Source of the DNA: Pseudomonas vancouverensis
Lineage (GTDB): Bacteria > Pseudomonadota > Gammaproteobacteria > Pseudomonadales > Pseudomonadaceae
Length of the DNA stretch: 64,000 nucleotides
Assembly (NCBI RefSeq): GCF_004348895.1
Contig: NZ_RRZK01000012.1
Span: 87,640 to 151,639, forward strand
Reading direction: 5' to 3'
Below are positions 10,292 to 19,716 of the stretch, piece after piece. The position numbers and the translations under genes were made by a program. Position 1 is the first letter of the stretch. Each line of letters begins with the position of its first letter. Below the pieces are notes generated by a model. That model saw only the letters and a program-made list of their open reading frames with translations, made no database searches and was not told the DNA's origin.

Positions 10292-11436
10292 AGGCTTCTG
10301 TCCATGCAGTTTTCAATGGCTCCCACGACACGCTCGACATCGTCGCTGGTCATGTCGGGGAACAATGGGATCGAACACAGCCGCGCCGAATTCCATTCGG
10401 TGTTGGGCAGGTAGAGATTGGGGTAACGCTGACGGTAGTAGGTGTGCAGGTGTGTGGCAATGAAATGGATGCCGGTGCCGATGTTCTGCTCCTGCAGGGC
10501 TTTCATGAACGCCTCGCGATCCAGTCCGCAGCGTTCGGCATCGATGCGCAGGATGAACAGGTGCCAGGCGTGCTGTTGCGCATAGGTCGGCACGGCCAAT
10601 GGTTGCACCGGCAAACCTTCCAGGCGCTGCAGGTAGGTCTGGGCCAGTTGCGTGCGCTTGGCGTTGATCTCGTCCAGACGCTCCAGTTGCACCAGGGCAA
10701 TGGCGGCGTTGATGTCGGCCAGGTTGTATTTGAAACCTGGCTCGACCACCTGGGCCTGCGGTTTGCGGCCATGGGTCAGGCGGTCGTAGGCATCGACGCC
10801 CAGGCCGTGGAACTTGAGCATGCGCACGCGGGAGGCCAGGGCCTCGTCGTCGCTGACGAACATCGCGCCTTCGGCGCAGGTCATGTTCTTGATCGCATGG
10901 AACGAAAAAATCGCCGTGCCCTTGGCGCCGACGTGACGACCCTTGTAGAGCGTACCGGCAGCGTGGGCGGCGTCTTCGATCACGGCAATGCCGTGTTTGT
11001 CGGCCAGCGCGTACAGCGGGTCGAGATCGAACGCGGCGCCGGCGTAATGCACCGGGATGATGGCTTTGGTCCGCGGGGTGATTGCCGCTTCGATGGTGGC
11101 CGCGTCGGTCATCAGGGTGTCGCGGTCAACGTCGACGAATACCGGAGTCGCGCCCAGCAAGGTGATCATGTTGGCGGTGGAGACCCAGGTCTGCGACGGG
11201 GTGATGACTTCGTCGCCCGGACCGATGCCCAGCGCCAATAAGGTGATATGCATGCCACCGGTAGCCGAAGACAAGGCAACGGCATGTCGGCAACCGACAT
11301 AATCGGCGAACTGTTCTTCCAGTGCCTGGTTCTTTGGCCCGGTAGTGATCCAGCCGGAGCGCAATACCTGCTCGACGGCGGCAATTTCCTCGTCGCCGAT
11401 GCTGGGGCGGGAGAAAGGGAGAAAAGCCTGACTCAT
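10288..11436 (-). CDS. arnB: UDP-Ara4O aminotransferase ArnB, first gene of arn operon
   Basis: A 382-residue DegT/DnrJ-type PLP enzyme that transfers an amino group from glutamate to UDP-4-keto-arabinose. The Schiff-base lysine is Lys183 in [14 protein letters not shown], with the substrate-contacting [10 protein letters not shown] near residues 27-36. The ATG at 11436 has GAGG 5 bases upstream; a TTG six codons earlier is in frame but less likely. As first gene of the series it should lie next to the operon promoter. No pmrAB or phoPQ genes are in the window, and no confident PmrA or PhoP box was recognised upstream. Confidence 0.95.
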   Translation of the reverse strand: MSQAFLPFSRPSIGDEEIAAVEQVLRSGWITTGPKNQALEEQFADYVGCRHAVALSSATGGMHITLLALGIGPGDEVITPSQTWVSTANMITLLGATPVFVDVDRDTLMTDAATIEAAITPRTKAIIPVHYAGAAFDLDPLYALADKHGIAVIEDAAHAAGTLYKGRHVGAKGTAIFSFHAIKNMTCAEGAMFVSDDEALASRVRMLKFHGLGVDAYDRLTHGRKPQAQVVEPGFKYNLADINAAIALVQLERLDEINAKRTQLAQTYLQRLEGLPVQPLAVPTYAQQHAWHLFILRIDAERCGLDREAFMKALQEQNIGTGIHFIATHLHTYYRQRYPNLYLPNTEWNSARLCSIPLFPDMTSDDVERVVGAIENCMDRSL

Positions 11437-11769
11437 GGGGACCTCGGGGCTCAAATCGAAAATAGCCTTTGAGGCTACAAATAGGATCCAAACGTCAGCT
11501 TAGACGCTAAATCAGAATCTGCATCAAATCAATCAGTTAGTTGATTGTGAGGCGAAAACTGCGCGGGTTGACTTTCTTCGCCTGGCTCGGCAGGTTGCAT
11601 GTACATCAAGGTTTGCCAAGTGGGTGAGAGGTTATGCCCGATTTTGTGAAAGGAACATGAAAAACCGGTGGCCGAATCGTTTATCTGAGGGTTATTAAGC
11701 CGGTGTTCAGGCTTTGACCGTTTATCGCGATGCGGACAGGAATAGCCCTACAGACACTTCCTCTCTTGC
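11437..11769. promoter_or_regulatory. Divergent intergenic region, arnB / recombinase
   Basis: These 333 bases hold no gene and must carry both promoters. A short inverted repeat TAGCCT-TTG-AGGCTA (11464-11478) sits in the probable arnB leader. The 8-mer CGTTTATC occurs twice as a direct repeat (11678-11685 and 11719-11726). Neither matches a known PmrA or PhoP box well enough to name. Confidence 0.35.
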
Positions 11770-12768
11770 ATGGATGGCAAACCACCGCTTAGTTGTTTAA
11801 TTGAATTGTTATCACCAAGGCCGTTTCGTTTGATTGACTTACCCGCAACTGATGCCCCCACGGGCACGACCAACCCGTTGTCGATGTACCTGGCCCGGCT
11901 GGCACCCTCCAGCCAGTTGACCCTGCGCTACGTGCTGCAAGACGCCGCTGACCGCCTGGGTTTCGAAGACAGCAATATTGAGGAGATTCCCTGGCATCAC
12001 CTGCAACCGGAGGACGTGGTTGCACTGGTTGCAACCCTGCGCGCTGATGGTTATGCCCCCAATACGTCGTCCTTGTATGTCAACGGCGTACGCGGGGTGA
12101 TGAACGAGGCCTGGCGCATGAGCCTGATCAGTCAGGAGCACCTGCTGAAAATGCGCTCGGTCAAGGGCATTGCCGGTACGCGGTTGTCCCAGGGGCGCAA
12201 CCTGCGGCGCAGCCTGATTCAGGAACTGATGGCGGTCTGTGCCGCCGACCCGCGACCTCAAGGTCTGCGGGATGCGGCGATCATCGGGATTCTGTACGGT
12301 TCCGGCATGCGCAAATCCGAGTCGGTCAACCTCGACCTGAATCAGCTGGACTTTAGCGAACGCAGCCTGCGGGTGACTGCCAAGGGCAACAAGCAGTTGA
12401 TCAAGTACGCTCCGGCCTGGGCCTTCGAGAAGCTCGACGCCTGGCTTCAGTTGCGCCGCTCGATGCTCAAGGAGGGCGAACAGGATGACGCGTTCCTGTT
12501 CAACCGTATCCGCCGTGGCAGCCACATCACCCGCGAGCGCATCACCAAGCATGCGATCTATTACATCGCCCGCCAGCGCGGTGCCCAGGTCGGTGTGAAA
12601 ATCATGCCCCACGACTTCCGCCGTTCATTCATTACGCGGGTGATCGAGGAGCATGACCTGTCGATCGCGCAGAAGCTGGCCCACCACAGCAACATCCAGA
12701 CCACCGCCAACTATGACGTGCGCGACGACAACGAGCGGCGCCGGGCGGTGGATCGTTTCGACCTTTGA
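11770..12768 (+). CDS. Tyrosine-type site-specific recombinase/integrase
   Basis: A 332-residue tyrosine recombinase with all catalytic residues apparent: Arg181 in GSGMRKSE, Lys205 in TAKGNKQ, His281 and Arg284 in PHDFRRSF, His305 or 306 in LAHHSNIQ, and Tyr315 in TTANYDV. An N-terminal SAM-like DNA-binding domain spans roughly residues 35-130. It lies alone between arnB (divergent) and fbpC (convergent, 10 bases apart), with no tRNA, att repeat or other mobile genes nearby. It may be a domesticated or integron-like recombinase, or the remnant of a lost element. The start at 11770 is the longest ATG and is uncertain. Confidence 0.88.
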   Translation: MDGKPPLSCLIELLSPRPFRLIDLPATDAPTGTTNPLSMYLARLAPSSQLTLRYVLQDAADRLGFEDSNIEEIPWHHLQPEDVVALVATLRADGYAPNTSSLYVNGVRGVMNEAWRMSLISQEHLLKMRSVKGIAGTRLSQGRNLRRSLIQELMAVCAADPRPQGLRDAAIIGILYGSGMRKSESVNLDLNQLDFSERSLRVTAKGNKQLIKYAPAWAFEKLDAWLQLRRSMLKEGEQDDAFLFNRIRRGSHITRERITKHAIYYIARQRGAQVGVKIMPHDFRRSFITRVIEEHDLSIAQKLAHHSNIQTTANYDVRDDNERRRAVDRFDL

Positions 12769-12778
12769 GCCGCTGCGT

Positions 12779-13846
12779 TCAGGCCTCACCCAGCACATGG
12801 GCATGGCCGATGGTCGAGACTTGAACCGCACTGCCGGCCGGTGGCGCGTACATGCCGGAGCTGCGCACCAGCAGTGAGCGACCGGCGTTTTCGCCGGGCA
12901 ATGGTTGCAGTTCCACGGTCAATGTGCAGGTGTTGCCGCTGAAGTCGCGATCGGTGACCACGGCGCGGCAGCCGGCGGCTTCCGCATCGCTGGGCAGGAC
13001 GCTGACCAGTTGCAATTGCTCCGGCCGCAGCATGATGTTGGCCGCGCTGTTGTTGCGGTGATTGTTGACCGGTATGCGGCCCAGATCGCAATGGGCCCAG
13101 CCAGCCTCGATACGCGCCGGCATGACCACGGCATCGCCGAGGAACAGCGCAGTCTGTTCATCGCCGGGGTAGCGGTAAAGGTCCAGCGGATGGCCCGACT
13201 GCACCAGTCGCCCTTGGCGCATCACAGCCAACTGGTCGGCGAATGACAGCGCCTCACTTTGGTCGTGGGTGACCAGGATGGTGGTGACACCTGCATCTTC
13301 GAGCAGGCGCGCGACCATCTTGCGCATCGCGGCACGCAAGCCGGTGTCGAGGGCCGAGAAAGGCTCGTCGAGCAGCATCAGGCGCGGCTGCTGCGCCAAT
13401 GCGCGGGCCAGGGCAACACGCTGTTGCTGGCCGCCGGAGAGTTCATGGGGCCAGCGCTCGGCCATTTTCGCGTCCAGGGAGACGCTGTCCATCAGTTCGG
13501 CGATGCGCTGCTGTTTTTCGCTGCCCTTGGTCGACAAGCCGAAGCCGATGTTGGCGGCAATGGTCATGTGCGGGAACAGTGCGCCATCCTGCGGCACATA
13601 GCCGATCAGGCGCTGGTGGGCCGGGACTTCATGGGTGCTGTCGACCAGTACCTGGCCATTGAGCGACAGGCGCCCGGAGTCCGGGAACTCGAAGCCGGCG
13701 ATCATCCGCAGCAGGGTGGTCTTGCCGGAGCCGGAAGGTCCGACGATCACCGTGCGGCTGCCGCTGGGCACCGACAGGCTGACGTTGTCCAGGGCGCGGT
13801 GCGAACCGTAGGATTTGTAGAGGGCGTTCAGTTCGAGCGTATTCAT
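12779..13846 (-). CDS. Ferric iron ABC transporter, ATP-binding protein (FbpC type)
   Basis: A 355-residue ABC ATPase. It shows Walker [10 protein letters not shown] (residues 37-45), signature [15 protein letters not shown], Walker [13 protein letters not shown] and the H-loop VTHD. A C-terminal TOBE-like regulatory domain follows from about residue 240. Length and family place it with FbpC/PotA-type importers of ferric iron or small ions. It overlaps its permease gene by ATGA and is last in the fbpABC-type operon. Confidence 0.88.
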   Translation of the reverse strand: MNTLELNALYKSYGSHRALDNVSLSVPSGSRTVIVGPSGSGKTTLLRMIAGFEFPDSGRLSLNGQVLVDSTHEVPAHQRLIGYVPQDGALFPHMTIAANIGFGLSTKGSEKQQRIAELMDSVSLDAKMAERWPHELSGGQQQRVALARALAQQPRLMLLDEPFSALDTGLRAAMRKMVARLLEDAGVTTILVTHDQSEALSFADQLAVMRQGRLVQSGHPLDLYRYPGDEQTALFLGDAVVMPARIEAGWAHCDLGRIPVNNHRNNSAANIMLRPEQLQLVSVLPSDAEAAGCRAVVTDRDFSGNTCTLTVELQPLPGENAGRSLLVRSSGMYAPPAGSAVQVSTIGHAHVLGEA

Positions 13847-15441
13847 CGACCCGCCGTTTTTTTCGATTGGTGATAAAGAAGTCCGGTCAACGGCAGCGAC
13901 AGCAGCACCATCAACAGCGCGTAAGGCGCTGCGGCGGCGTAGTCGATTTCGCTGGTCATTGCCCAGAAGCCGGTGGCCAGGGTGCGGGTGCCGTTCGGCG
14001 CGAGCAGCAGGGTGGCGGTCAATTCATTGGTGATGGCCAGAAACACCAGGGCGGCCCCGGCAGCAGCACCGGGTGCGGCCAGGCGCAAGGTGATCAGCCA
14101 TAGCGCCTGACTCGGTGAACGACCGAGGCTACGGGCAATGTTTTCCAGCTCCACCGGTGCCTGGGCGATGCCGGCGCGCAAACTGACCAGGGCGCGGGGC
14201 AGGAACATCAGCAAATAGGCGAGCAGTACGGTGAAGGTGGTCTGGTAAATCGGCCGGGCGAAGTGGATCGTGACCGTCACCAGCGCCAACGCGACGATGA
14301 TCCCGGGCAGGGAGCTGGTGATGTAGTTGCAACTTTCCAGGACCCGCTGCATGCGACCGGGGTAACGAATCGACAACCAGGCAATCGGAATCGCCGCACA
14401 GGTGGTCAACGCCGCACCTGCCACGCCGAGCAGCAGGGTCTGTTGCAGTGCTGGCAACAACTCGCCGAGATCCCAAGCTTGCGTGCCGCCGGCAATCAGC
14501 CACTTGCCCAAGGTAATCAAGGGCACGCCGAGGGCGAGGGCGCAGGTGATGATTTGCAAGCCCAGGGACAGCACAGTCGAGGCAGGCGTCAGCAGAACAA
14601 TGCGTTGCTCGCGGGCACTGCCGGAGCCGACCCTTGCATAACGCGCCGAACCGCGGGCTGCCGACTCGGCCGTCAGCATCGCCAGGCACAACAGGGCCAG
14701 GACGCTCGCCAGCATGTGCGCAGCCGCGCCGTTGAAGGTCGATTTGAACTGATCGAAGATCGCCGTGGTGAAGGTGTCGAAGCGAATCATCGCGTACAGG
14801 CCGTATTCCGCCAGCAGATGCAAACCGACCAGCAGCGCACCGCCGCAAATGGCCAGGCGCAGTTGTGGCAACACCACGCGGAAAAACACCGCCCAGGGCT
14901 TCAGGCCCATGGACTCGCCCACGTCTTCGATGGCCGGATCGAGCCGACGCAAAGTCGCCGCCACCGGCAAGTACAGAAAGGGGAAGTAGGCGATCACCGA
15001 GACCAGCACCCCGGCAAACAAGCCGTGAATCGGCGGTACCAGACTGACCCAGGCATAGCTGTGGACGAATGCGGGAACGGCCAGCGGTGCGGTGGCAAGC
15101 AGCGACCACCAGCGTCGTCCTGGGAGGTTGGTGCGTTCAGTCAGCCAGGCCAGCGTCACCCCCAGCACGATGCACAGGGGGATCGTCAGCAGCACCAGCA
15201 ACAGGGTGTTGATCATCAACTCGGCGACCCGCGGGCGGAACACCAGGGTGACCACGGTTGACCAGCCGGTCTGCAACGACACGCCGAGGACGTAGGCAAT
15301 CGGCAGCAGTGCCAGTAACGAAACCAGCACCGACAAGCTGATCACCCACACACCACCACGCCCCGAAAAGACACCTCGGGGACGGCGACGCAAATGTGCG
15401 GGTATCGCCTCGGCGACACCCGCAGGCAGGGTTTCAGGCAT
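13843..15441 (-). CDS. Ferric iron ABC transporter, fused permease (FbpB type)
   Basis: A 532-residue inner-membrane permease made of two homologous halves, each with about six helices and an EAA-like cytoplasmic loop ([36 protein letters not shown]). This double layout is typical of FbpB/SfuB. The ATG at 15441 begins 3 bases after the fbpA stop. No clear ribosome-binding site is present, so re-initiation after fbpA is likely; an adjacent TTG is the alternative start. It overlaps fbpC by 4 bases. Confidence 0.88.
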   Translation of the reverse strand: MPETLPAGVAEAIPAHLRRRPRGVFSGRGGVWVISLSVLVSLLALLPIAYVLGVSLQTGWSTVVTLVFRPRVAELMINTLLLVLLTIPLCIVLGVTLAWLTERTNLPGRRWWSLLATAPLAVPAFVHSYAWVSLVPPIHGLFAGVLVSVIAYFPFLYLPVAATLRRLDPAIEDVGESMGLKPWAVFFRVVLPQLRLAICGGALLVGLHLLAEYGLYAMIRFDTFTTAIFDQFKSTFNGAAAHMLASVLALLCLAMLTAESAARGSARYARVGSGSAREQRIVLLTPASTVLSLGLQIITCALALGVPLITLGKWLIAGGTQAWDLGELLPALQQTLLLGVAGAALTTCAAIPIAWLSIRYPGRMQRVLESCNYITSSLPGIIVALALVTVTIHFARPIYQTTFTVLLAYLLMFLPRALVSLRAGIAQAPVELENIARSLGRSPSQALWLITLRLAAPGAAAGAALVFLAITNELTATLLLAPNGTRTLATGFWAMTSEIDYAAAAPYALLMVLLSLPLTGLLYHQSKKTAGR

Positions 15442-15444
15442 CAA

Positions 15445-16458
15445 TTAGAGCAGTCCGGCCTGTGTCATCAGCTCAACGGCTTTTTTACTGTCGAGTTTCG
15501 ACGCGTCGACGGTCGGCGCATCGAGCTGCTGCAAAGGAACCAGTTTAGGGTTGGATTCAGCGCCCTTGCCAACGGCGTACTCAAACGACTTGCCGTTCTT
15601 CAGGACAGCCTGACCTTCTTTGCCGGTAATGTACTTGAGGAACGCCTGGGCCTGTTCCTTGTGCTTGCTCGACGCCAGGATGCCGCCACCGGAGATGCTG
15701 ACAAAGGCACCCGGGTCCTTGTGTTTGAAGTAGTGCAGGGCGGTGTTCTTGCTGTTTTCGCCAGTCTTGGACTGATCGACGAAGAAGTAATAGTGGTAGA
15801 TCACGCCGCTTTCGATCTGCCCGGCATTCACCGCCTTGAGCACCGAGCTGTTGCCACGGTATGCGGTGAAGTTGGTTTTCATTGCCTTGAGCCATTCCAG
15901 TGTGGCGGCTTCGCCCTTTTGCTGCAGGATCGCGGCAACGATCGCCTGGAAGTCGGCACCGCCTGGCGATGCGGCCCAGCGACCTTTCCAGCTCGGGTCA
16001 GCGAGGTCCATGATCGATTTCGGCAGGTTCTGTTCCGACAGCTTGCTCGGGTTGTAGACGAACACCGTGGAGCGGGCGGCGATGCCGACCCATTTGCCGT
16101 TAGCCGGGCGGTAGGCCGGATCGAGCTGGTCCTGAGTGGCTTTGTCGACCGGGGCGAACAGGCCGGCGTTGTCGACCAACACCATGGCCGGGGAGTTTTC
16201 CGTCAGGAACACATCGGCCGGTGAGGCGGCACCTTCCTGCACGATCTGATTGCCCATCTCGGTGTCATCGCCGTTGCGCAGCGTGACCGGAATGCCGGTT
16301 TCCTGAGTAAAACCCTCGACCCAGGTTTTGGTCAGGCCTTCGTGCTGGGCGTTGTAGACCACCAGGCCAACGGCGTCATCTGCGTAGACGTGGCCTGCAC
16401 TGAGCAGCGCAGTGGCCAGCAGGGCTTTTTTCAGGAACGAAGGGATTTTCGGGATCAT
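15445..16458 (-). CDS. Ferric iron ABC transporter, periplasmic binding protein (FbpA type)
   Basis: A 337-residue protein with a signal peptide (cleavage probably after HVYA, residue 26). The mature protein begins DDAVGLVVYNAQ, as in FbpA/HitA/SfuA. The adjacent tyrosines in GVIYHYYFF match the iron-coordinating pair of these ferric-binding proteins. It is first in its operon, downstream of a Fur-box-like sequence (16516-16534). It would bind Fe3+ released in the periplasm. Confidence 0.88.
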   Translation of the reverse strand: MIPKIPSFLKKALLATALLSAGHVYADDAVGLVVYNAQHEGLTKTWVEGFTQETGIPVTLRNGDDTEMGNQIVQEGAASPADVFLTENSPAMVLVDNAGLFAPVDKATQDQLDPAYRPANGKWVGIAARSTVFVYNPSKLSEQNLPKSIMDLADPSWKGRWAASPGGADFQAIVAAILQQKGEAATLEWLKAMKTNFTAYRGNSSVLKAVNAGQIESGVIYHYYFFVDQSKTGENSKNTALHYFKHKDPGAFVSISGGGILASSKHKEQAQAFLKYITGKEGQAVLKNGKSFEYAVGKGAESNPKLVPLQQLDAPTVDASKLDSKKAVELMTQAGLL

Positions 16459-16515
16459 GCTCGGGGCGGCTCCTGGGATTTTTTATGAGTGTCAGGCGCA
16501 TGCAAGCGCGCTTGA

Positions 16516-16534
16516 ACCAATGCGAATCATTTGC
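16516..16534 (-). promoter_or_regulatory. Candidate Fur box upstream of fbpA
   Basis: This 19-base stretch matches the GATAATGATAATCATTATC consensus at 12 positions, including the central AATCATT core. It lies about 58 bases before the fbpA start, a plausible promoter position, so iron repression of fbpABC is likely. Confidence 0.55.
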
Positions 16535-16654
16535 ATGTTTTAAAGTGCAGCGAATGTAGAAGGCCAAATGAGAAAATAACGTCAAAAAAACCGTTAATAC
16601 ATGTCATTGCCATTCAGATTAGCAGCCTTGCGTCCAATAGGAACCTGACGCGGA

Positions 16655-17410
16655 TCAAACGACGTTGTCGATCAGCACATGGCGCATGCCGCGACTGCAT
16701 TTTTCGATGCGCGCCTGGACCCCGTAGACATCCCGCAGCATGGGCACATTGATCACTTCGTCGCAGGGACCGCTGCCCTGGGTCGTGCCGTTGGCGATGA
16801 CCAGCACCTGATCGGCAAAACGCAGCGCCTGGTTGAGGTCGTGGAGGGCGATGAACACGATGACCCTGCGTTCCCGCGCCAGTTTACCCATGAAACCGAG
16901 CACCTGGACCTGGCGGTTCATGTCCAGTGCGCTGGTCGGTTCGTCCATCAACAGGACTTCCGGCTCGCGTACCAGTGTCTGGGCGATCGACACCAGTTGC
17001 TGCTGGCCGCCACTGAGTTCACCGAGGTTGCGAAAGGATAGACCGCTGATTCCCAGCGCGCCGAGGATCTGGTCCACCATTTTGAGCTCGTCTTCGTGCA
17101 CGGCCCAGCCGGGCGTCAGTTGTTTGCGCGCCAGCAATACCGACTCATAGACCGTCAGGCGCGCACTGGCATTCAGGCCCTGGGGCATGTAGCAGATACC
17201 CTTCAGACCTTTTTCCGAACCTTGCAGGTTGACCCGACCAGGGCCTTCGATCAGCCCGGCCATGCGTTTGAACAGCGTCGACTTGCCTGCCGCGTTCGGC
17301 CCGACCACCGCCACCACCTGGCCGCCGCTGAAGGTGGCGGTGGTGACGGCAGAAAGGACGTCGCGCTGTCCGTAGCGGGCGCCAAGGTTTTCCAGCTGAA
17401 TCTTCACCAT
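16655..17410 (-). CDS. Iron-siderophore ABC transporter ATPase (FecE type)
   Basis: A 251-residue ABC ATPase of the vitamin B12/siderophore class. Walker A is GPNAAGKST (residues 37-45), the signature LSGGQQQLVSIAQ, and Walker B LLMDEPTSALD, followed by a HDLNQA H-loop. It overlaps the permease gene by 7 bases and ends the fecIRA-BCDE-type series. It energises import of an iron chelate through the 17404-18465 permease. Confidence 0.9.
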   Translation of the reverse strand: MVKIQLENLGARYGQRDVLSAVTTATFSGGQVVAVVGPNAAGKSTLFKRMAGLIEGPGRVNLQGSEKGLKGICYMPQGLNASARLTVYESVLLARKQLTPGWAVHEDELKMVDQILGALGISGLSFRNLGELSGGQQQLVSIAQTLVREPEVLLMDEPTSALDMNRQVQVLGFMGKLARERRVIVFIALHDLNQALRFADQVLVIANGTTQGSGPCDEVINVPMLRDVYGVQARIEKCSRGMRHVLIDNVV

Positions 17411-18465
17411 GAGTTTTTCTTTCCGCCGAGGATCAGGGATATAAAGAACGGCACGCCGATCAATGAAGTGACCACGCCTATGGGGAAGATCGCCCCGGGT
17501 ATCAGGGTTTTGCTGACCACCGAACTGCCCGACAGGATCAAGGCGCCGGTCAGGAGCGAAGCCGGCAGGAAGAAGCGTTGGTCTTCACCGATGAGCATAC
17601 GGGCAATGTGCGGGCCGACCAGCCCGATAAAGCCGATGGTGCCGACAAAGGCCACCGGGAACGAGGCCAGCAGGCTGACCATGATCAGCGTCTGAAAACG
17701 CAGGCTGCGCACGTTGATGCCGAAGCTCGCCGCTTTGTCGTCGCCCAGGCGCAAGGCGGTCAGGGCCCAGGCGCGTCGGGCGAAGATCGGCAGGGTGATG
17801 AGGATCACCCCACAGATGATCCCGAGTTTTGGCCAGGTGGCTTTGGTCAGGCTGCCCATGGTCCAGAACACCACGGCGGCGACGGCTTGCTCGGTGGCGA
17901 AAAACTGCACCAGCGCCAACAGCGCGTTGAAGGTGAACACCAGGGCAATGCCCAGCAGCACGATGGTTTCCGAGGTCACGCCACGGCGCATGCTGAGGAA
18001 GTGAATCAACAGCGCCGACAGCATCGCCATGACAAAGGCATTGGCCGGCACCATGTATTGCGCCGCCAACGGGAACATCGCCACGCCAAAGGCCAGACCC
18101 ATGGCCGCGCCGAAACTGGCCGCGGCGGAAATGCCCAGGGTGAACGGGCTGGCGAGCGGGTTGTTGAGGATGGTCTGCATCTGTGCGCCGGCCAGCGACA
18201 AGGCCGCGCCAACTGCCACGGCCATCAAGGCCACCGGCAGGCGGATGTCCCACATTACCACGCGGACTTGGGGCGGTGCGCTGTCGGGGCTAAACAACGC
18301 ACCCAGCACTTCACTCAGGCTGTAGCTGGCCGGCCCCAAGGCCAGGTCCAGCAGTACGCTGCACACCAGCAGGACGCCGAGCGCTGCGAGGATAAGGCGT
18401 TTACGCAGCACCAGATGGCGATAGGTGTCGCGCTGCAATACTTGAACATCGCCCAGGGAACTCAT
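17404..18465 (-). CDS. FecCD-family iron-siderophore permease
   Basis: A 353-residue permease with about ten hydrophobic helices. Family marks include RLPVALMAVAVGAALSLAGA near residues 74-93 and GFIGLVGPHIARML near residue 290. One permease gene is present, so the transporter probably uses a homodimer, as in BtuC. It overlaps the binding-protein gene by ATGA and the ATPase gene by 7 bases. Confidence 0.92.
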   Translation of the reverse strand: MSSLGDVQVLQRDTYRHLVLRKRLILAALGVLLVCSVLLDLALGPASYSLSEVLGALFSPDSAPPQVRVVMWDIRLPVALMAVAVGAALSLAGAQMQTILNNPLASPFTLGISAAASFGAAMGLAFGVAMFPLAAQYMVPANAFVMAMLSALLIHFLSMRRGVTSETIVLLGIALVFTFNALLALVQFFATEQAVAAVVFWTMGSLTKATWPKLGIICGVILITLPIFARRAWALTALRLGDDKAASFGINVRSLRFQTLIMVSLLASFPVAFVGTIGFIGLVGPHIARMLIGEDQRFFLPASLLTGALILSGSSVVSKTLIPGAIFPIGVVTSLIGVPFFISLILGGKKNSW

Positions 18466-19652
18466 GGCGCCACCTGCTTCAGGCTGACCGAGTAGCCGGG
18501 TTGGTAAGGGACGGGCAGGAAGCGCTCATGAAACTCGCGAAACGAGGCATCCGGATCCAGATCGGCAAACAATTGCGGATGAAACCATTTGGCGAATTGC
18601 TGGATGGCAAAAAACTGATACGGGCTGTTGTAGAACTGATGCCAGATCCCGTGAAAGGCTTGGCTGTCCTGGGCCTTGATGCCGGTATACGCGGGACGCG
18701 CGGTGTACCAGGCCAGTTTGCGCCGAGCCTCGTTCAGGTCGGCGCCGGGACCGACACCGACCCAATGCCCGCCCGGCGCAAACGCCTGCCAGTTGGCGCT
18801 GGTGATCACCACTTGATCAGGATTGGCGACCACCACCTGTTCGGCATTCAACTGGCCAAAGGTGTTGGGGATGATGCCCTTGGCAATGTTGTCGCCACCG
18901 GCCAACTCGACGAAACGACCGAAATTCTCGTCACCGAAACTCAGGCAGCAATCGTCGGTGTAGCCGCCAATGCGCTCGATGAACACCTTCGGCCGTGGCG
19001 GCTGGTGCGCGGCGATCACGTCGGTGACGCGGCGAATTTGCTGGTTGCGGTAGGCGATGAAGGCTTCGGCGCGATCTTCCTTGCGGAATAACTGCCCGAA
19101 CAGACGCATGGTCGGCTCGGTGTTCTGCATCGGGTTGTTGCGAAAGTCGACGTAGACCACCGGGATGCCCAGCGCGTCCAGCTTCTCGATATAGCGTGCG
19201 TCTTCGGTGGCGTGCTGGGCTTCGATATTGAGAATGATCACGTCGGGTTGCTGGGAGATGGCCTGCTCGATGTCGAAGGTGCCGTCTTCAAAGCCGCCGA
19301 AGGTCGGGATCTGCGCAATGGCCGGAAACTGGCGCAGGTACGCGCCGTAGGTGTCCGGGTCCGACTGGATCAGGTCTTTGCGCCAGCCGACGATGCGCTG
19401 GATCGGGTTCTGCGTATCCAGTGCGGCGACCAGATACAACTGCCGGCCCTCTCCCAGTATGACCCGCCTGACGGGGATGTTGACCTTCACTTGACGCCCC
19501 AACAGGTCGGTGACGGTGACCGCTTGCGGGGACTGAGCACTGGCACTCGCGGGGCGTGATATCAGGAACAGGCCTGTCATGGCCAGCAGCACCGTCAGCA
19601 GTACGGTCAACAGCGCTGCGAAGGCAGGACGGCTTTGATAAGCAGCTTTCAT
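18462..19652 (-). CDS. Periplasmic iron-siderophore binding protein (FecB/BtuF family)
   Basis: A 396-residue periplasmic binding protein of the helical-backbone class. A hydrophobic signal segment (residues 12-38, ending ASASA) precedes TVTDLLGRQVKVNIPVRRV, the usual opening of these proteins. It is longer than typical (about 300), owing to a C-terminal extension from about residue 300 rich in aromatic residues (FYNSPYQFFAIQQFAKWFHP). It sits between the receptor and the permease and would carry the iron chelate, whose identity is unknown. Confidence 0.85.
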   Translation of the reverse strand: MKAAYQSRPAFAALLTVLLTVLLAMTGLFLISRPASASAQSPQAVTVTDLLGRQVKVNIPVRRVILGEGRQLYLVAALDTQNPIQRIVGWRKDLIQSDPDTYGAYLRQFPAIAQIPTFGGFEDGTFDIEQAISQQPDVIILNIEAQHATEDARYIEKLDALGIPVVYVDFRNNPMQNTEPTMRLFGQLFRKEDRAEAFIAYRNQQIRRVTDVIAAHQPPRPKVFIERIGGYTDDCCLSFGDENFGRFVELAGGDNIAKGIIPNTFGQLNAEQVVVANPDQVVITSANWQAFAPGGHWVGVGPGADLNEARRKLAWYTARPAYTGIKAQDSQAFHGIWHQFYNSPYQFFAIQQFAKWFHPQLFADLDPDASFREFHERFLPVPYQPGYSVSLKQVAP

Positions 19653-19678
19653 GGGTGAAACCTTTTCATGCTGTCAGC

Positions 19679-19706
19679 GCGGACAACGGCAGCGACCGTT
19701 GTCCGC
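19679..19706 (-). terminator. Intercistronic hairpin between receptor and binding-protein genes
   Basis: Bases 19679-19689 and 19696-19706 form a perfect 11-bp GC-rich stem with a 6-base loop. There is no U-run after it on the minus strand. It could attenuate transcription or protect the receptor mRNA 3' end, making more receptor than transporter. Confidence 0.55.
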
Positions 19707-19716
19707 AACCAGGCTT

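Noticed and set aside
11673..11696. Possible PhoP-type box (CGTTTA-N5-GGGTTA) upstream of arnB
   Set aside because: It is about 240 bases from arnB, faces the other way, and the second half-site is weak.
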